Shown here piece by piece: positions 12,938-21,055 of a stretch of DNA of 23,025 nucleotides. Position 1 is the first letter of the stretch. Each line of letters begins with the position of its first letter. The position numbers and the translations under genes were made by a program. The stretch spans positions 2,476 through 25,500 of the forward strand of contig DBTH01000217.1 in the NCBI GenBank assembly GCA_002306945.1, in the 5' to 3' direction. This DNA is from Methylacidiphilaceae bacterium UBA1321. GTDB taxonomy: Bacteria; Verrucomicrobiota; Verrucomicrobiia; Methylacidiphilales; UBA1321. The notes beneath the pieces were generated by a model. It ran no database searches. It was given only the letters and a program-made list of their open reading frames with translations, and was not told where the DNA came from.

Positions 12938-14256
12938 CCGCACAAAATCTCGGACTCCTCCGTCACAACCTTAATTCCGTCCGGCCCCTTTGCGTCACCG
13001 GCCGCGTCACCAAGGTCATCGGCCTCACCGTCGAATCCCAGGGGCCGCCCGCCTCCCTTGGCGAAGCCTGCTGGATTTCCACCCAGGGTGGTCGCCACCG
13101 CAAACTGGCCGAAGTCGTCGGCTTCCGCGACGGTCGCATCCTCCTCATGCCTTGGGAAGGTCTTGAAGGCGTCGCCGCCGGCGACATGGTCGAACCGACC
13201 GGATCGCCCCCACAGATTCCCACTGGTTCCTGCGTTCTCGGTCGAATCATCGACCCTCTCGGTCGCCCCATTGACGGTAAGGGAGCGCTCTCTGGCGACG
13301 GCAAACTCATTCCGCTCCTGCGCGAAGTTCCCCCGCCTTCCCGCCGCCCGCGCATTCGCGACGTTTTCCAGACCGGAGTACGCGCCATTGACACCTTCGC
13401 CACCTGCGGCAAGGGTCAACGCCTCGGCATCTTTGCCGGAAGCGGCGTCGGTAAAAGCAGCCTTCTGGGCATGATCAGCCGACACTCCGAAGCCGACATC
13501 GTCGTCGTCGCTCTCATCGGTGAACGTGGCCGTGAAGTCCTCGAATTCGTCGAGAAAGATCTCGGCGAGGAAGCCCTCAAGCGCAGCGTTCTCATTGTCG
13601 CCACCTCCGACCAACCCGCTCTCGTTCGCATCAAGGCCGCCTTCGCTGCCAACAGCATCGCCAACCATTTCCGCGCCCAGGGCAAGCACGTACTCCTTCT
13701 CATGGATTCCCTGACCCGGCTGGCCATGGCCCAACGCGAACTCGGCCTCGCTGTCGGCGAACCTCCCGCCACGCGTGGCTACCCGCCCTCCGTTTTCGGT
13801 CTCATGCCCGTCGTTCTCGAACAAGCCGGTTGCGTCGGTGAAGGTGCCATCACCGGCTTCTACACCGTCCTGACCGAAGGCGACGACTGGAACGATCCTG
13901 TCAGCGACTGCGCCCGTTCCATCCTTGACGGCCATCTCCTGCTCAGCCGCCGCCTTGCCTCGGAAAATCACTACCCCTCCATCGAAGTCCTCGACAGCTT
14001 GAGCCGCTTGCAATCCGACATCATCGCCGCTGAACAAAAGCAACTCATCTCCCAGGCCCGCCAGGTTCTCGCCGTTCAGCGCCAATACCGCGAAATCATC
14101 GAGATCGGCGCTTATACTCCCGGCAGCAATCCCAATCTCGACCGCGCTCTGCGCATCTACCCCGAAATCGTCAAGGTTCTCCGCCAACCCATCGCCGAGC
14201 GCAGTGAAGTCAAAAACTCCTTCACCACTCTTCAAAAAGCTCTCGCCACCCCATGA
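12934..14256 (+). CDS. fliI: Flagellum-specific ATP synthase FliI (type III export ATPase)
   Basis: FliI hydrolyses ATP to release chaperones and prime flagellar export. The 440-residue protein has the F1-beta-like fold. Walker A is GSGVGKSS (residues 169-176), the catalytic Glu lies in GERGRE (197), Walker B is VLLLMDSLTR (Asp258), and the family segment ATRGYPPSVFGLMP follows. The start is GTG at 12934, overlapping the fliH TGA by three bases; the length matches the family (440-450). The gene lies between fliH and fliJ as in most flagellar operons, and its own TGA overlaps the fliJ ATG. Confidence 0.98.
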   Translation: MTAQNLGLLRHNLNSVRPLCVTGRVTKVIGLTVESQGPPASLGEACWISTQGGRHRKLAEVVGFRDGRILLMPWEGLEGVAAGDMVEPTGSPPQIPTGSCVLGRIIDPLGRPIDGKGALSGDGKLIPLLREVPPPSRRPRIRDVFQTGVRAIDTFATCGKGQRLGIFAGSGVGKSSLLGMISRHSEADIVVVALIGERGREVLEFVEKDLGEEALKRSVLIVATSDQPALVRIKAAFAANSIANHFRAQGKHVLLLMDSLTRLAMAQRELGLAVGEPPATRGYPPSVFGLMPVVLEQAGCVGEGAITGFYTVLTEGDDWNDPVSDCARSILDGHLLLSRRLASENHYPSIEVLDSLSRLQSDIIAAEQKQLISQARQVLAVQRQYREIIEIGAYTPGSNPNLDRALRIYPEIVKVLRQPIAERSEVKNSFTTLQKALATP

Positions 14257-14699
14257 ACCGCTCCGCCATCACCGCCCTTCAACGTCTGCGCCAGTTCCAA
14301 CTCGAGAAAGAAGAGTGGATCCTTCAGGAACGCCAGCGCGACGAACTCGAAAAAGCCGCCGCCTGCACCGAGGCCCGCGCCCTGCTCGACACCGAAATGA
14401 ACCGCGAAGTCGGCACTCATCCCTTCCACTGGAAACTCCGCGCCGAGGCGGTTCGCGAACTTAGCAACCGGCTCGAACAAAAAAACCGCCACCTGCGCCT
14501 CGCTCAAAAAGCCCGCAACGACCAGATACAGGTCGTTCTCGAAGCCAAGCGCCAACTTGAAATCGTCGAACGCCTCCTCGAACGCGACAATGCCGCCCGC
14601 AAGGCCGAACACGACATGACCGAGCGCAAACTCCTCGACGATCTCGCCACTTCCCGCGCCTATCGCAGCGAAAGGGAACTCCTCAATCAAGGAACCTGA
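14253..14699 (+). CDS. fliJ: FliJ-like flagellar export chaperone/coupling protein
   Basis: The 148-residue product is almost entirely alpha-helical and coiled-coil, rich in Glu, Arg, Lys and Leu, with patterns such as ALQRLRQFQLEKEEWILQER and AKRQLEIVERLLERDNAARK. These match FliJ, the central stalk that couples the FliI hexamer to the FlhA gate. FliJ is poorly conserved, so the call rests on size (~147), coiled-coil nature and position immediately after fliI, with ATGA overlap. Confidence 0.85.
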   Translation: MNRSAITALQRLRQFQLEKEEWILQERQRDELEKAAACTEARALLDTEMNREVGTHPFHWKLRAEAVRELSNRLEQKNRHLRLAQKARNDQIQVVLEAKRQLEIVERLLERDNAARKAEHDMTERKLLDDLATSRAYRSERELLNQGT

Positions 14700-14700
14700 T

Positions 14701-15393
14701 ATGAAACGTATTGGCATTCTTCACCTCCTCATTCTCATCCTCGGAAGCGCCTTCTGCTTTGCCGGAAGCTTCTACCTCGGTCTCCAAAAAACACTTGCCG
14801 CCGCCCGTGCCGCCGCAGCCGTCGAGGAAGAAAAAGCCGCCCAGGAATCCAAGCCTGTTGCTGAAGCGGTCCCGGAGGACAGCAAATCCGCCGCCCCGCC
14901 TGAACCGTCCCCCGATAAAAAACTCGTCACGCCCCAGAAAGTCGCCGAGGAACTCGACGGCTGGCGCAAAGAGCTTTCCGAACGCGAGAAAAAACTCCTC
15001 TCCATGGACGCCGACATTCTGCGTCGCAACAACCTCATCAACGCCGAACGCGACGCCTTGCGCACCGAGCGCGAAAAACTCACCTCCATGCAAAAGGAAA
15101 TCGAATCCCGTCTCCTCGAAGTCACCCAGACCGAGGTCGCCAACTCCGAGCAAATCTCCCAGCTCTACAGCGGAATGAAACCCGTCGAAGCCTGCGGCAT
15201 CATGCGTCAGCTCACCGACCCCCAGGTCGCTCGTCTGCTCGCCGTCATGAAACCGACCAAGTCGGCAAAAATCCTTGAGACCTGGAGCCGCACCTTCCCC
15301 GACGACCGCGAACGCCTCGCCCGCATCTCCGACCAGATGGGCACCATTGTTAAGGAAAACGACCAGCCCAAGGTCACTATCAATACTCCCTGA
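14701..15393 (+). CDS. motE: MotE-like flagellar protein with MgtE-N-type C-terminal domain
   Basis: The 230-residue product has an N-terminal membrane anchor (about residues 5-27), a Pro/Ala/Glu linker, a coiled coil (~80-150, EKKLLSMDADILRRNNLINA) and a C-terminal helical domain, YSGMKPVEACGIMRQLTDPQ then ARLLAVMKPTKSAKILE. The latter is the MotE/MgtE-N pattern. MotE is a periplasmic chaperone for stator/motor function in alphaproteobacteria, and the homologue YlxF occupies the same position, between fliJ and fliK, in Bacillus. The start ATG follows the fliJ TGA by one base. The family call is good; an exact role here (stator assembly or other) is inferred. Confidence 0.85.
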   Translation: MKRIGILHLLILILGSAFCFAGSFYLGLQKTLAAARAAAAVEEEKAAQESKPVAEAVPEDSKSAAPPEPSPDKKLVTPQKVAEELDGWRKELSEREKKLLSMDADILRRNNLINAERDALRTEREKLTSMQKEIESRLLEVTQTEVANSEQISQLYSGMKPVEACGIMRQLTDPQVARLLAVMKPTKSAKILETWSRTFPDDRERLARISDQMGTIVKENDQPKVTINTP

Positions 15394-15403
15394 CTCTCCG
15401 CGC

Positions 15404-17062
15404 ATGAACGCCTTACCCGTTTTCGCACAGCCCAATTCCGCCGTATCCGATTCGGTTTCCGCGTCCGGGAAGACTTCGTCTTCCGCTTCGGCCCAGGGCA
15501 ACGCCCCTTCCGATTTCGACGACCTCATCCGCAATGCGCTTGATTCGCAAAACGGAAAATCGAAAACCCAATCCGGCCCCTCCGGCTCTTCTTCGACCGA
15601 CTCCACTACCAACGCCGCCACGGATGCCAACGCGAACGACTTCTGGGCTTCGACCGGCACGGACAATTCCTCCACTGCCGCAGACACCGCTGCCGCGCCA
15701 ACCGCTGCAAGCCTCCAGACCGCTCTTTCCTCTCAAATCCTTCCCGCCATCGCGCCCCCCGTCGTCAATCCCGCCGCCACAACACCGACCCCCGCTCCTG
15801 CCAACCCGGACGCCACGGCCACCGATTCCAATATTTCGGATAGCTCCAGCGCCGCTGTCTCCACTGGAGCTTCTACCTCTACAACGACCGGTTCCAGCAC
15901 TTCCGACAGTGCCGCGTCCAGGCTCATCGGTGCCATGCCCACACTTCTGCCGGACACCGTTTCCACACCAGCCCCCATTCCCGCAGGACAAGACGACGGT
16001 GGGGACAACAAGAACAACAACGACACGGCCTCATCGTCGGATACGTTTCCTTCCCTCTCTCCCGACAATGCCAATCTGGAACAAACTTCAGCCAATGCGT
16101 CCTCGCTTCAAACCAGTGCGTCAGCCACTGCCATCGCCACGACAGCAATAGTCGCCGCGACGATCTCGACCCTGACCGCGTCCCAGACCCGGACGCAAAA
16201 CGCCGCCGCCAACCCGGCGTCTGAAAACGACGAAGCTTCCCCTTCATCTCAGGATACTTCTAGCGCTTCACAAACGGAAAAAAACACCACCGTCTCCAGC
16301 GATAATGGCACAAAAATTCCGATCGTGACTTCCGGCATCAAGGATGCATCACAAAAAAAATCGGATAATAAGTCGACTCCCTCTTCTAATCAGCAATCGC
16401 AAGTCACTCATTCCGAGGCGAATACAATCACCTCTTCGGACGTGAAAAATTTCTCCACTACATCTTCTACCACGGACAAAACCACGGCTGGCACAGACCG
16501 TGCAACAGTTGACTCGATGCAAAGCCTCCGAGATCTATGGCCTGACACGGTTTCCCACGCGCTCACCTTTGGCGAAAGCGCAGCAAACACCGTATCCCAA
16601 ACCACCGGAAATTCCGGCGGCAACAATAACAGCAGCGCCACCACGGAAAGAATTTCCCTCGGCAACGAATCGTTCGCCTCGATCATCGAAAAGACAATCA
16701 ACACCTCGACTGCCGTCAACCCGCGCCGCGTCGAAATCGAATTGCAGACCCCTCCCGGTTCCACCGTCACCCTTTCCCTCACTCGCGCCAACGGCGAACT
16801 GCGCGCCCAGTTCACCGCCAGCAATGCCGAATCCCTTCGCTGGCTCAACAGCGAAATCCCCACCTTGCAAAACACAAGCTTCGGTCTCACGGTCCAATGG
16901 TCGCCACCCCAGTTGTCTTCGCAACAGGATGACTCCGCACTTGGACGCGAGCGCCAGGAACCGCAACGCCGGGACGGCGAGCGGCGCAAAAATCAAACCG
17001 GCACGGATGCACTAACCAGCGGCGAATCCCTCTTCGAGGCCGTAACCGCGACGAAAGGTTAA
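15404..17062 (+). CDS. fliK: Flagellar hook-length control protein FliK-like
   Basis: FliK is the secreted ruler that sets hook length and switches export specificity. The 552-residue product has a very long Ser/Thr/Ala/Asn-rich, low-complexity N-terminal region (to about residue 430), as expected for a disordered ruler. A compact C-terminal Flg_hook domain follows (about 430-520), with RRVEIELQTPPGSTVTLSLT, then ANGELRAQFTASNAESLRWL and FGLTVQW. The ATG at 15404, 11 bases after the motE stop, is chosen; the open frame extends upstream into motE without justification. It lies directly before the FlgD-like gene and flgD, the usual FliK context. Sequence repeats and composition make the N-terminal part unalignable. 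Confidence 0.88.
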   Translation: MNALPVFAQPNSAVSDSVSASGKTSSSASAQGNAPSDFDDLIRNALDSQNGKSKTQSGPSGSSSTDSTTNAATDANANDFWASTGTDNSSTAADTAAAPTAASLQTALSSQILPAIAPPVVNPAATTPTPAPANPDATATDSNISDSSSAAVSTGASTSTTTGSSTSDSAASRLIGAMPTLLPDTVSTPAPIPAGQDDGGDNKNNNDTASSSDTFPSLSPDNANLEQTSANASSLQTSASATAIATTAIVAATISTLTASQTRTQNAAANPASENDEASPSSQDTSSASQTEKNTTVSSDNGTKIPIVTSGIKDASQKKSDNKSTPSSNQQSQVTHSEANTITSSDVKNFSTTSSTTDKTTAGTDRATVDSMQSLRDLWPDTVSHALTFGESAANTVSQTTGNSGGNNNSSATTERISLGNESFASIIEKTINTSTAVNPRRVEIELQTPPGSTVTLSLTRANGELRAQFTASNAESLRWLNSEIPTLQNTSFGLTVQWSPPQLSSQQDDSALGRERQEPQRRDGERRKNQTGTDALTSGESLFEAVTATKG

Positions 17063-17497
17063 ATGATCACACCGATTGCTGCCGCTATTGGCGCCAAGGT
17101 CGTTACCGACCCCCTCCTCAACATCGCCGGGAAAATACTCGATACCAACCCGCCGATTAGCGCATCCGATACTGCCGGATTTCAAAAAGAATTGATCCGC
17201 AGTGGAACTGGACGTTCCGGCGAGATAGCCATTCCCATCGACCACGAATTACTCGCCGCCTGCCGTCCCGAACGCCAGCAGGATTTCGGTCGCGCCATCC
17301 AGGGTAAAACCGTTCAGGTCATGGACACCAAGGGGCAATTGTTCTCCGGCCAGGTCGAAAAAGTCTGGATGGACGACAACCAGCTCCACATGCAGATCAA
17401 CGGCCAGACTTACGGCATCAACGACCTGCGCGCCGTCTACCAGAATCCTACTGCCACATTCACCCCGACCACTTCCACTCAGGGAGGTGCCCGATGA
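17063..17497 (+). CDS. Uncharacterised flagellar-operon protein with FlgD-like C-terminal motif
   Basis: This 144-residue protein is not one I can name. Its second half reads IQGKTVQVMDTKGQLFSGQV, then EKVWMDDNQLHMQINGQTYG and INDLRAVY. That has the same order of features as the FlgD linker region (IGKTVxxxDxxGxxxSGxVxxVxFxxGxxxxxVxGxxxxLxDVxxV) found in the very next gene. It lacks the FlgD N-terminal DFLKLLVxQLxNQ export/capping region; its own N-terminus starts MITPIAAAIGAKVVTDPLLN. The ATG abuts the fliK stop, and the 3' end overlaps flgD by ATGA, so it is made with FlgD. A hook-cap accessory, rod-cap or adaptor role is possible; this is inference from context. Confidence 0.7.
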   Translation: MITPIAAAIGAKVVTDPLLNIAGKILDTNPPISASDTAGFQKELIRSGTGRSGEIAIPIDHELLAACRPERQQDFGRAIQGKTVQVMDTKGQLFSGQVEKVWMDDNQLHMQINGQTYGINDLRAVYQNPTATFTPTTSTQGGAR

Positions 17498-17895
17498 GCA
17501 CCACTTCCTCAACATCATCGACCACGTCTTCGACGTCCTCGATGACCCAGGCTGACTTCCTGAAAGTTCTGGTCGCTCAATACTCCAACCAGATTCCGAC
17601 CGATTCCCAGGATTACAACCAGTTCTACACTGACCTGATGAACCTGAGCAATTACACCGCCATTCAGGACACCTCCATCAAGGTTGGCGGACTCAGCGCC
17701 CAGCAACTCATCGGCAAAACCGTCAGCGTCACCGATTCCAGCGGCAACTCTGATTCCGGCACTGTCGATGCGGCCACCTTCGACGGCACTAGTTGGTCGA
17801 TCACCGTTAACGATGCTTCCTACACTCTGGGGGAAGTCACCAGCGTCGCTGCCACATCCACAACCAGCACCTCCAGCTCCACCTCTTCAGAGTAA
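17494..17895 (+). CDS. flgD: Hook-cap protein FlgD, short form
   Basis: FlgD caps the growing hook and is lost when it is finished. After a Ser/Thr-rich leader the protein has MTQADFLKVLVAQYSNQIPT, then NQFYTDLMNLSNYTAIQDTS, matching the FlgD N-terminus (DFLKLLVxQLxNQDPxxPxxxxEFxxQLAQFSxxEQ), and LIGKTVSVTDSSGNSDSGTV with a beta-rich tail. At 133 residues it lacks the Ig-like/Tudor domains of longer FlgD, similar to the short FlgD of Gram-positive fla/che operons. The start overlaps the previous gene (ATGA) and flgE follows after 21 bp. Confidence 0.88.
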   Translation: MSTTSSTSSTTSSTSSMTQADFLKVLVAQYSNQIPTDSQDYNQFYTDLMNLSNYTAIQDTSIKVGGLSAQQLIGKTVSVTDSSGNSDSGTVDAATFDGTSWSITVNDASYTLGEVTSVAATSTTSTSSSTSSE

Positions 17896-17916
17896 CCCAC
17901 CAACAAAGGAATAACT

Positions 17917-18795
17917 ATGTCCAGCGCACTCTACTCCGCAGTCAGTGGACTCAAATCCACTCAAACAGCCATGGACGTCATCGGCAACAACATTGCCAAC
18001 GCCAATACCACCGGATTCAAGAGCAGTACCGCCAATTTCTCGGACGCCTTCTATCAGGAATACTCCTCCGCCAGCAGCAGCGTTCCAGTCGGGACTGCCG
18101 TCGGTCTGGGTGTTGACGTTACCTCCACCACCACCAACTTCACCCAGGGCTCCTTCCAATCCACCGGCGTTCAGACCGACCTCTCCATCAACGGCAGCGG
18201 CCTGGTCAACGGCGGCGGATTCTTCGTCATCTGCAACACCACTGACTCCAGCACCAGCGGATCGGCCGTCTCCTTCACGCGGGCCGGAGACTTCACACTC
18301 GACAGCAGCGGCTACCTCGTCACCCAGGATGGCTCTTACGTCATGGGCAGCGCCACTGCCATCGCCTCCACCGGAACCGACCTTAACACCCTGACGGCCA
18401 TCCAGATCCCCAGCACCATCACCTCCACCGGTGAGCTGGTCTCCTCCTTCAATGTGGCCTCGGATGGAACCGTTACCGCCGTCGGCGAATCCGGCACCAC
18501 TGAGGTCGTCGCCTACCTCGGCGTGGCCGTCTTTTCCAACCCAAACGCCCTGACCAATCTCGGCAACAACCTCTACTCCTACAATGCCGGCGCTGGTACG
18601 TCCACCGGTTGTGTCATCACCCCCGGCACCGGAGCCGCAGGCTCCATCAAACAAGGCTCCCTGGAATTGTCCAACGTCGACCTCTCCACCGAGTTCGCCA
18701 ACATGATCGTCACCCAGCGCGCCTTCGAGGCCAACTCCAAGACCATTAGCGCCTCCAGCGACATGATGCAGACCGTCACCAACATGATCCGTTAA
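17917..18795 (+). CDS. flgE: Flagellar hook protein FlgE
   Basis: The N-terminal axial motif LYSAVSGLKSTQTAMDVIGN then NIANANTTGFKSS is that of FlgE/F/G rod-hook proteins. The FlgE feature TNFTQGSFQSTGVQTDLSIN, with GGGFFV, follows, and the C-terminus ends NVDLSTEFANMIVTQRAFEA then NSKTISASSDMMQTVTNMIR. Position right after flgD supports hook rather than rod. At 292 residues it is short compared with the ~400 of many FlgE proteins, so the outer D2-type domain is probably small or absent. A ribosome site AAAGGA precedes the ATG. FlgF/FlgG remain possible alternatives because they share these ends. Confidence 0.88.
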   Translation: MSSALYSAVSGLKSTQTAMDVIGNNIANANTTGFKSSTANFSDAFYQEYSSASSSVPVGTAVGLGVDVTSTTTNFTQGSFQSTGVQTDLSINGSGLVNGGGFFVICNTTDSSTSGSAVSFTRAGDFTLDSSGYLVTQDGSYVMGSATAIASTGTDLNTLTAIQIPSTITSTGELVSSFNVASDGTVTAVGESGTTEVVAYLGVAVFSNPNALTNLGNNLYSYNAGAGTSTGCVITPGTGAAGSIKQGSLELSNVDLSTEFANMIVTQRAFEANSKTISASSDMMQTVTNMIR

Positions 18796-18808
18796 CCCTT
18801 CATCTCCT

Positions 18809-19573
18809 ATGGCCGCCGAAACAGAACAACCCAAGGAACCGATCCGCGCCCCCGAAACCCCGGCCCCCGCCGGTGCTGCCGGTGGTGGCGGCATGTCCCC
18901 CATGGTGTTTTTCATCGCCATGGGACTGAGTTGGGTCGTCATGCTCGGCGGCGGCTTCGCCCTCGTCCAATTCGTTCTCCCCGCAAAACTCGCCTCGGCC
19001 ATCAAGCCTCCCGCCAGCGCCACCGAGGAAGGCGACAACAAGGACAAGGGAGCCGACGGCAAGAAAACCGCCGAAGGCAAGGCCAAGTCCGAAGAAAAAG
19101 GCGAAGCCAAGTCTGAAGAAAAATCCAAGGATAAGGGCAAGGAGAAATCCAAGGCCGACGCCAAGACCGAAGGCAAAAAAGAAGAAAAGGGGCACGGCGA
19201 AACCGCCAAGAAAGAAGGCGCTGAAGCCACCAAGGTCGAGGGAGAAGGCGCCAGTGGCGGTGCGGAAAAAGTCAAATCCAAGGAATTCGTCCTCAGCGAA
19301 ATCATTGTCAATATCGCCGGTTCCCGCGGTGCCCGCTACATCAAGGTCTCCGTCTACTTCGACGCCTCCGCCGACGTCCTCGAAGAACTCGAAACCCAGC
19401 GCGCGCGCGTCATCGACCTGGTCTCCTCCGCAATCGGCAGCAAGACCATGGACGAACTCACCTCTCCCAATGCGCGAGGCAATCTGCGAGAAGAACTTAT
19501 AGCGACCTGCAACGGATTGTTGAAAAAAGGTCAAATAAATAACCTCTATTTTGTCGATTTCCTTATCCAGTAG
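18809..19573 (+). CDS. fliL: Flagellar basal body-associated protein FliL
   Basis: FliL is a single-pass inner-membrane protein surrounding the stator. The 254-residue product has a short cytoplasmic start, a TM segment (~30-54, MVFFIAMGLSWVVMLGGGFA), and a C-terminal periplasmic domain typical of FliL (about 152-254). That domain carries FVLSEIIVNIAGSRGARYIK, ARVIDLVSSAIGSKTMDEL, and LREELIATCNGLLKKGQINN ending VDFLIQ. Between them lies an unusually long, highly charged Lys/Glu/Ala linker (~68-150), making the protein much longer than the usual 150-180 residues. It lies between flgE and fliM as in the Bacillus operon. Confidence 0.92.
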   Translation: MAAETEQPKEPIRAPETPAPAGAAGGGGMSPMVFFIAMGLSWVVMLGGGFALVQFVLPAKLASAIKPPASATEEGDNKDKGADGKKTAEGKAKSEEKGEAKSEEKSKDKGKEKSKADAKTEGKKEEKGHGETAKKEGAEATKVEGEGASGGAEKVKSKEFVLSEIIVNIAGSRGARYIKVSVYFDASADVLEELETQRARVIDLVSSAIGSKTMDELTSPNARGNLREELIATCNGLLKKGQINNLYFVDFLIQ

Positions 19574-19606
19574 AGTGTTTTTAGAAACCTTCACACGAAA
19601 CCGGAC

Positions 19607-20614
19607 ATGGATCAATCCGCAGAAACAGCCTCAAACGTACTGAGCCAGTCTGAAGTCGAAGCCATATTGGCTTCCGTCACCACCCAGCCTGAAGCCAATG
19701 CACCCATACTTGGTGCCAAGAAAAAAGGCGACGGCAACCATTCGGTCCAGGCTTACGATTTCCGCAGCCCCGTCTTCCTCACGCCGGGCGAATTGCGCCG
19801 CCTGCGTATCCGCCACGAGGAATTCGTCCGCGGCCTCAGCTCCAGCATCTCCCTCTACCTGCGCATGGAGTTTCTCCTCCAGATGTCCAAGCTGGAGACC
19901 ATCTCCTACCGGAACATGCTCGAATCGCTTCCCGTACCGAGCCACCTGACCCTCTTCCGCCTTCCCCCGCTCAACGGCATCTGCCTCTTCGACCTCTCTC
20001 CCCGCCTCGGCCTGACCATGATCGACCGCATGCTCGGCGGGCCCGGCCACTCCGTCAAAAACGAACGCGAATTCACCGACATCGAAAAGGAAATCCTCCA
20101 GAACATCATCGGTCTCATTCTCAAGGAATACGCCGGTAGCTGGCTGCGCTACCAGAAACTTGACTTCGAGATCATCGAACACGAAAACACCGCCCGCTTC
20201 CTCAAAATCGTCGAACCGGACGAAGTCATGCTCTTTCTCGAAATGGAGGCCCGCTTCGGCGATTGCGTCTCCTCCATGCGCCTCATCATCCCCTATATCA
20301 CCATCGAACACATGGTCGAAAAACTCATGAGCGAGATCAGCGCTGACCACCCCAAGAGCGCTCTCAAGACCTCCGGACCCAGCGACCATGCCGCCCCTTT
20401 CTACAACATTCCCGTCCCCCTTTCCGCCCACTGGAAAGGATTCACCATTTCGCTCAGAGACTTGCGTCACCTCGGCGTGGGAGACACCCTCTGGATGGAA
20501 AGCGACAAGGTCGAAAACGCCATCGTCCAACTGGGTGCCATTCCGAAATTCAACGCCACAGTCAAACGAGACCAACGTCGGATCTCACTCGTCCTCAACT
20601 CCAAACTCTCCTAA
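19607..20614 (+). CDS. fliM: Flagellar motor switch protein FliM
   Basis: FliM forms the body of the C ring and receives CheY-P. The N-terminal LSQSEVEAILASV (about residues 12-24) is the CheY-binding peptide. The middle CheC-like domain follows, with YDFRSPVFLTPGELRRLRIR then HEEFVRGLSSSISLYLRMEF, LFDLSPRLGLTMIDRMLGGP and TDIEKEILQNIIGLILKEYA. The C-terminal SpoA-like domain is preserved (~260-335). At 335 residues the length is standard. It precedes fliN by 6 bp; the two proteins stack in the C ring. Confidence 0.97.
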   Translation: MDQSAETASNVLSQSEVEAILASVTTQPEANAPILGAKKKGDGNHSVQAYDFRSPVFLTPGELRRLRIRHEEFVRGLSSSISLYLRMEFLLQMSKLETISYRNMLESLPVPSHLTLFRLPPLNGICLFDLSPRLGLTMIDRMLGGPGHSVKNEREFTDIEKEILQNIIGLILKEYAGSWLRYQKLDFEIIEHENTARFLKIVEPDEVMLFLEMEARFGDCVSSMRLIIPYITIEHMVEKLMSEISADHPKSALKTSGPSDHAAPFYNIPVPLSAHWKGFTISLRDLRHLGVGDTLWMESDKVENAIVQLGAIPKFNATVKRDQRRISLVLNSKLS

Positions 20615-20620
20615 AAAACT

Positions 20621-20899
20621 ATGGCAGACTCAACGACACAAAACGATAAGCCGGATCTCATCATGGATATTCCGGTCGGACTCAGCGTGGAGTTGGGCAG
20701 AACGCAAATGGCTGTCCGCGACGTCATGAATCTCGCTCCCGGCACGGTCATCGAACTCGATAAGCAAGTAGAAGAGCCCGTTGATCTCTACGTCAACGGC
20801 TGCCTCATCGGACGCGGCGAAGTCGTCGTCGTCGATGACGCACTCGGTATCAAAATCACCGAGCTCATCGAGCAGAAACCGCCCATTCCCTCCGCATAG
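20621..20899 (+). CDS. fliN: Flagellar motor switch protein FliN
   Basis: FliN is the SpoA-domain subunit at the base of the C ring. The 92-residue product is essentially one SpoA domain, LIMDIPVGLSVELGRTQMAV followed by RDVMNLAPGTVIELDKQVEE and VDLYVNGCLIGRGEVVVVDD, with the usual end KITELI. No FliY-type CheC domain is fused. It is the last gene of the operon; a putative terminator hairpin follows at 20930-20973. Confidence 0.97.
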   Translation: MADSTTQNDKPDLIMDIPVGLSVELGRTQMAVRDVMNLAPGTVIELDKQVEEPVDLYVNGCLIGRGEVVVVDDALGIKITELIEQKPPIPSA

Positions 20900-20929
20900 G
20901 ATACTTCCGATTCCGTTTCAGCAGACACT

Positions 20930-20973
20930 CTTCTTCCCTCTCCAATAAGGGAATGAAGGGGCGTTCTTTTTTT
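20930..20973 (+). terminator. Putative terminator after fliN
   Basis: CTTCTTCCCT (20930-20939) pairs with AGGGAATGAAG (20948-20958) through a stem with one bulged T. A run of seven T follows at 20967-20973. The T-run is about 8 bases from the stem base, so it is not ideal, but the position right after the last flagellar gene fits. Confidence 0.45.
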
Positions 20974-21055
20974 GTCCGCACTCCCCGTTTGACATCCCTC
21001 GTTCCGCTCCCTTGAATTGGAAATTACCAATTTCCCAGGGGAAGGAATTTCAAAA

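Noticed and set aside
12715..14235. 506-aa minus-strand ORF opposite fliH/fliI
   Set aside because: Antisense shadow of clearly coding fliI; acidic, low-complexity composition without motifs, typical of the opposite frame in GC-rich genes.
17887..19311. 474-aa minus-strand ORF opposite flgE/fliL
   Set aside because: Gly/Ser/Leu-rich shadow of two well supported flagellar genes.
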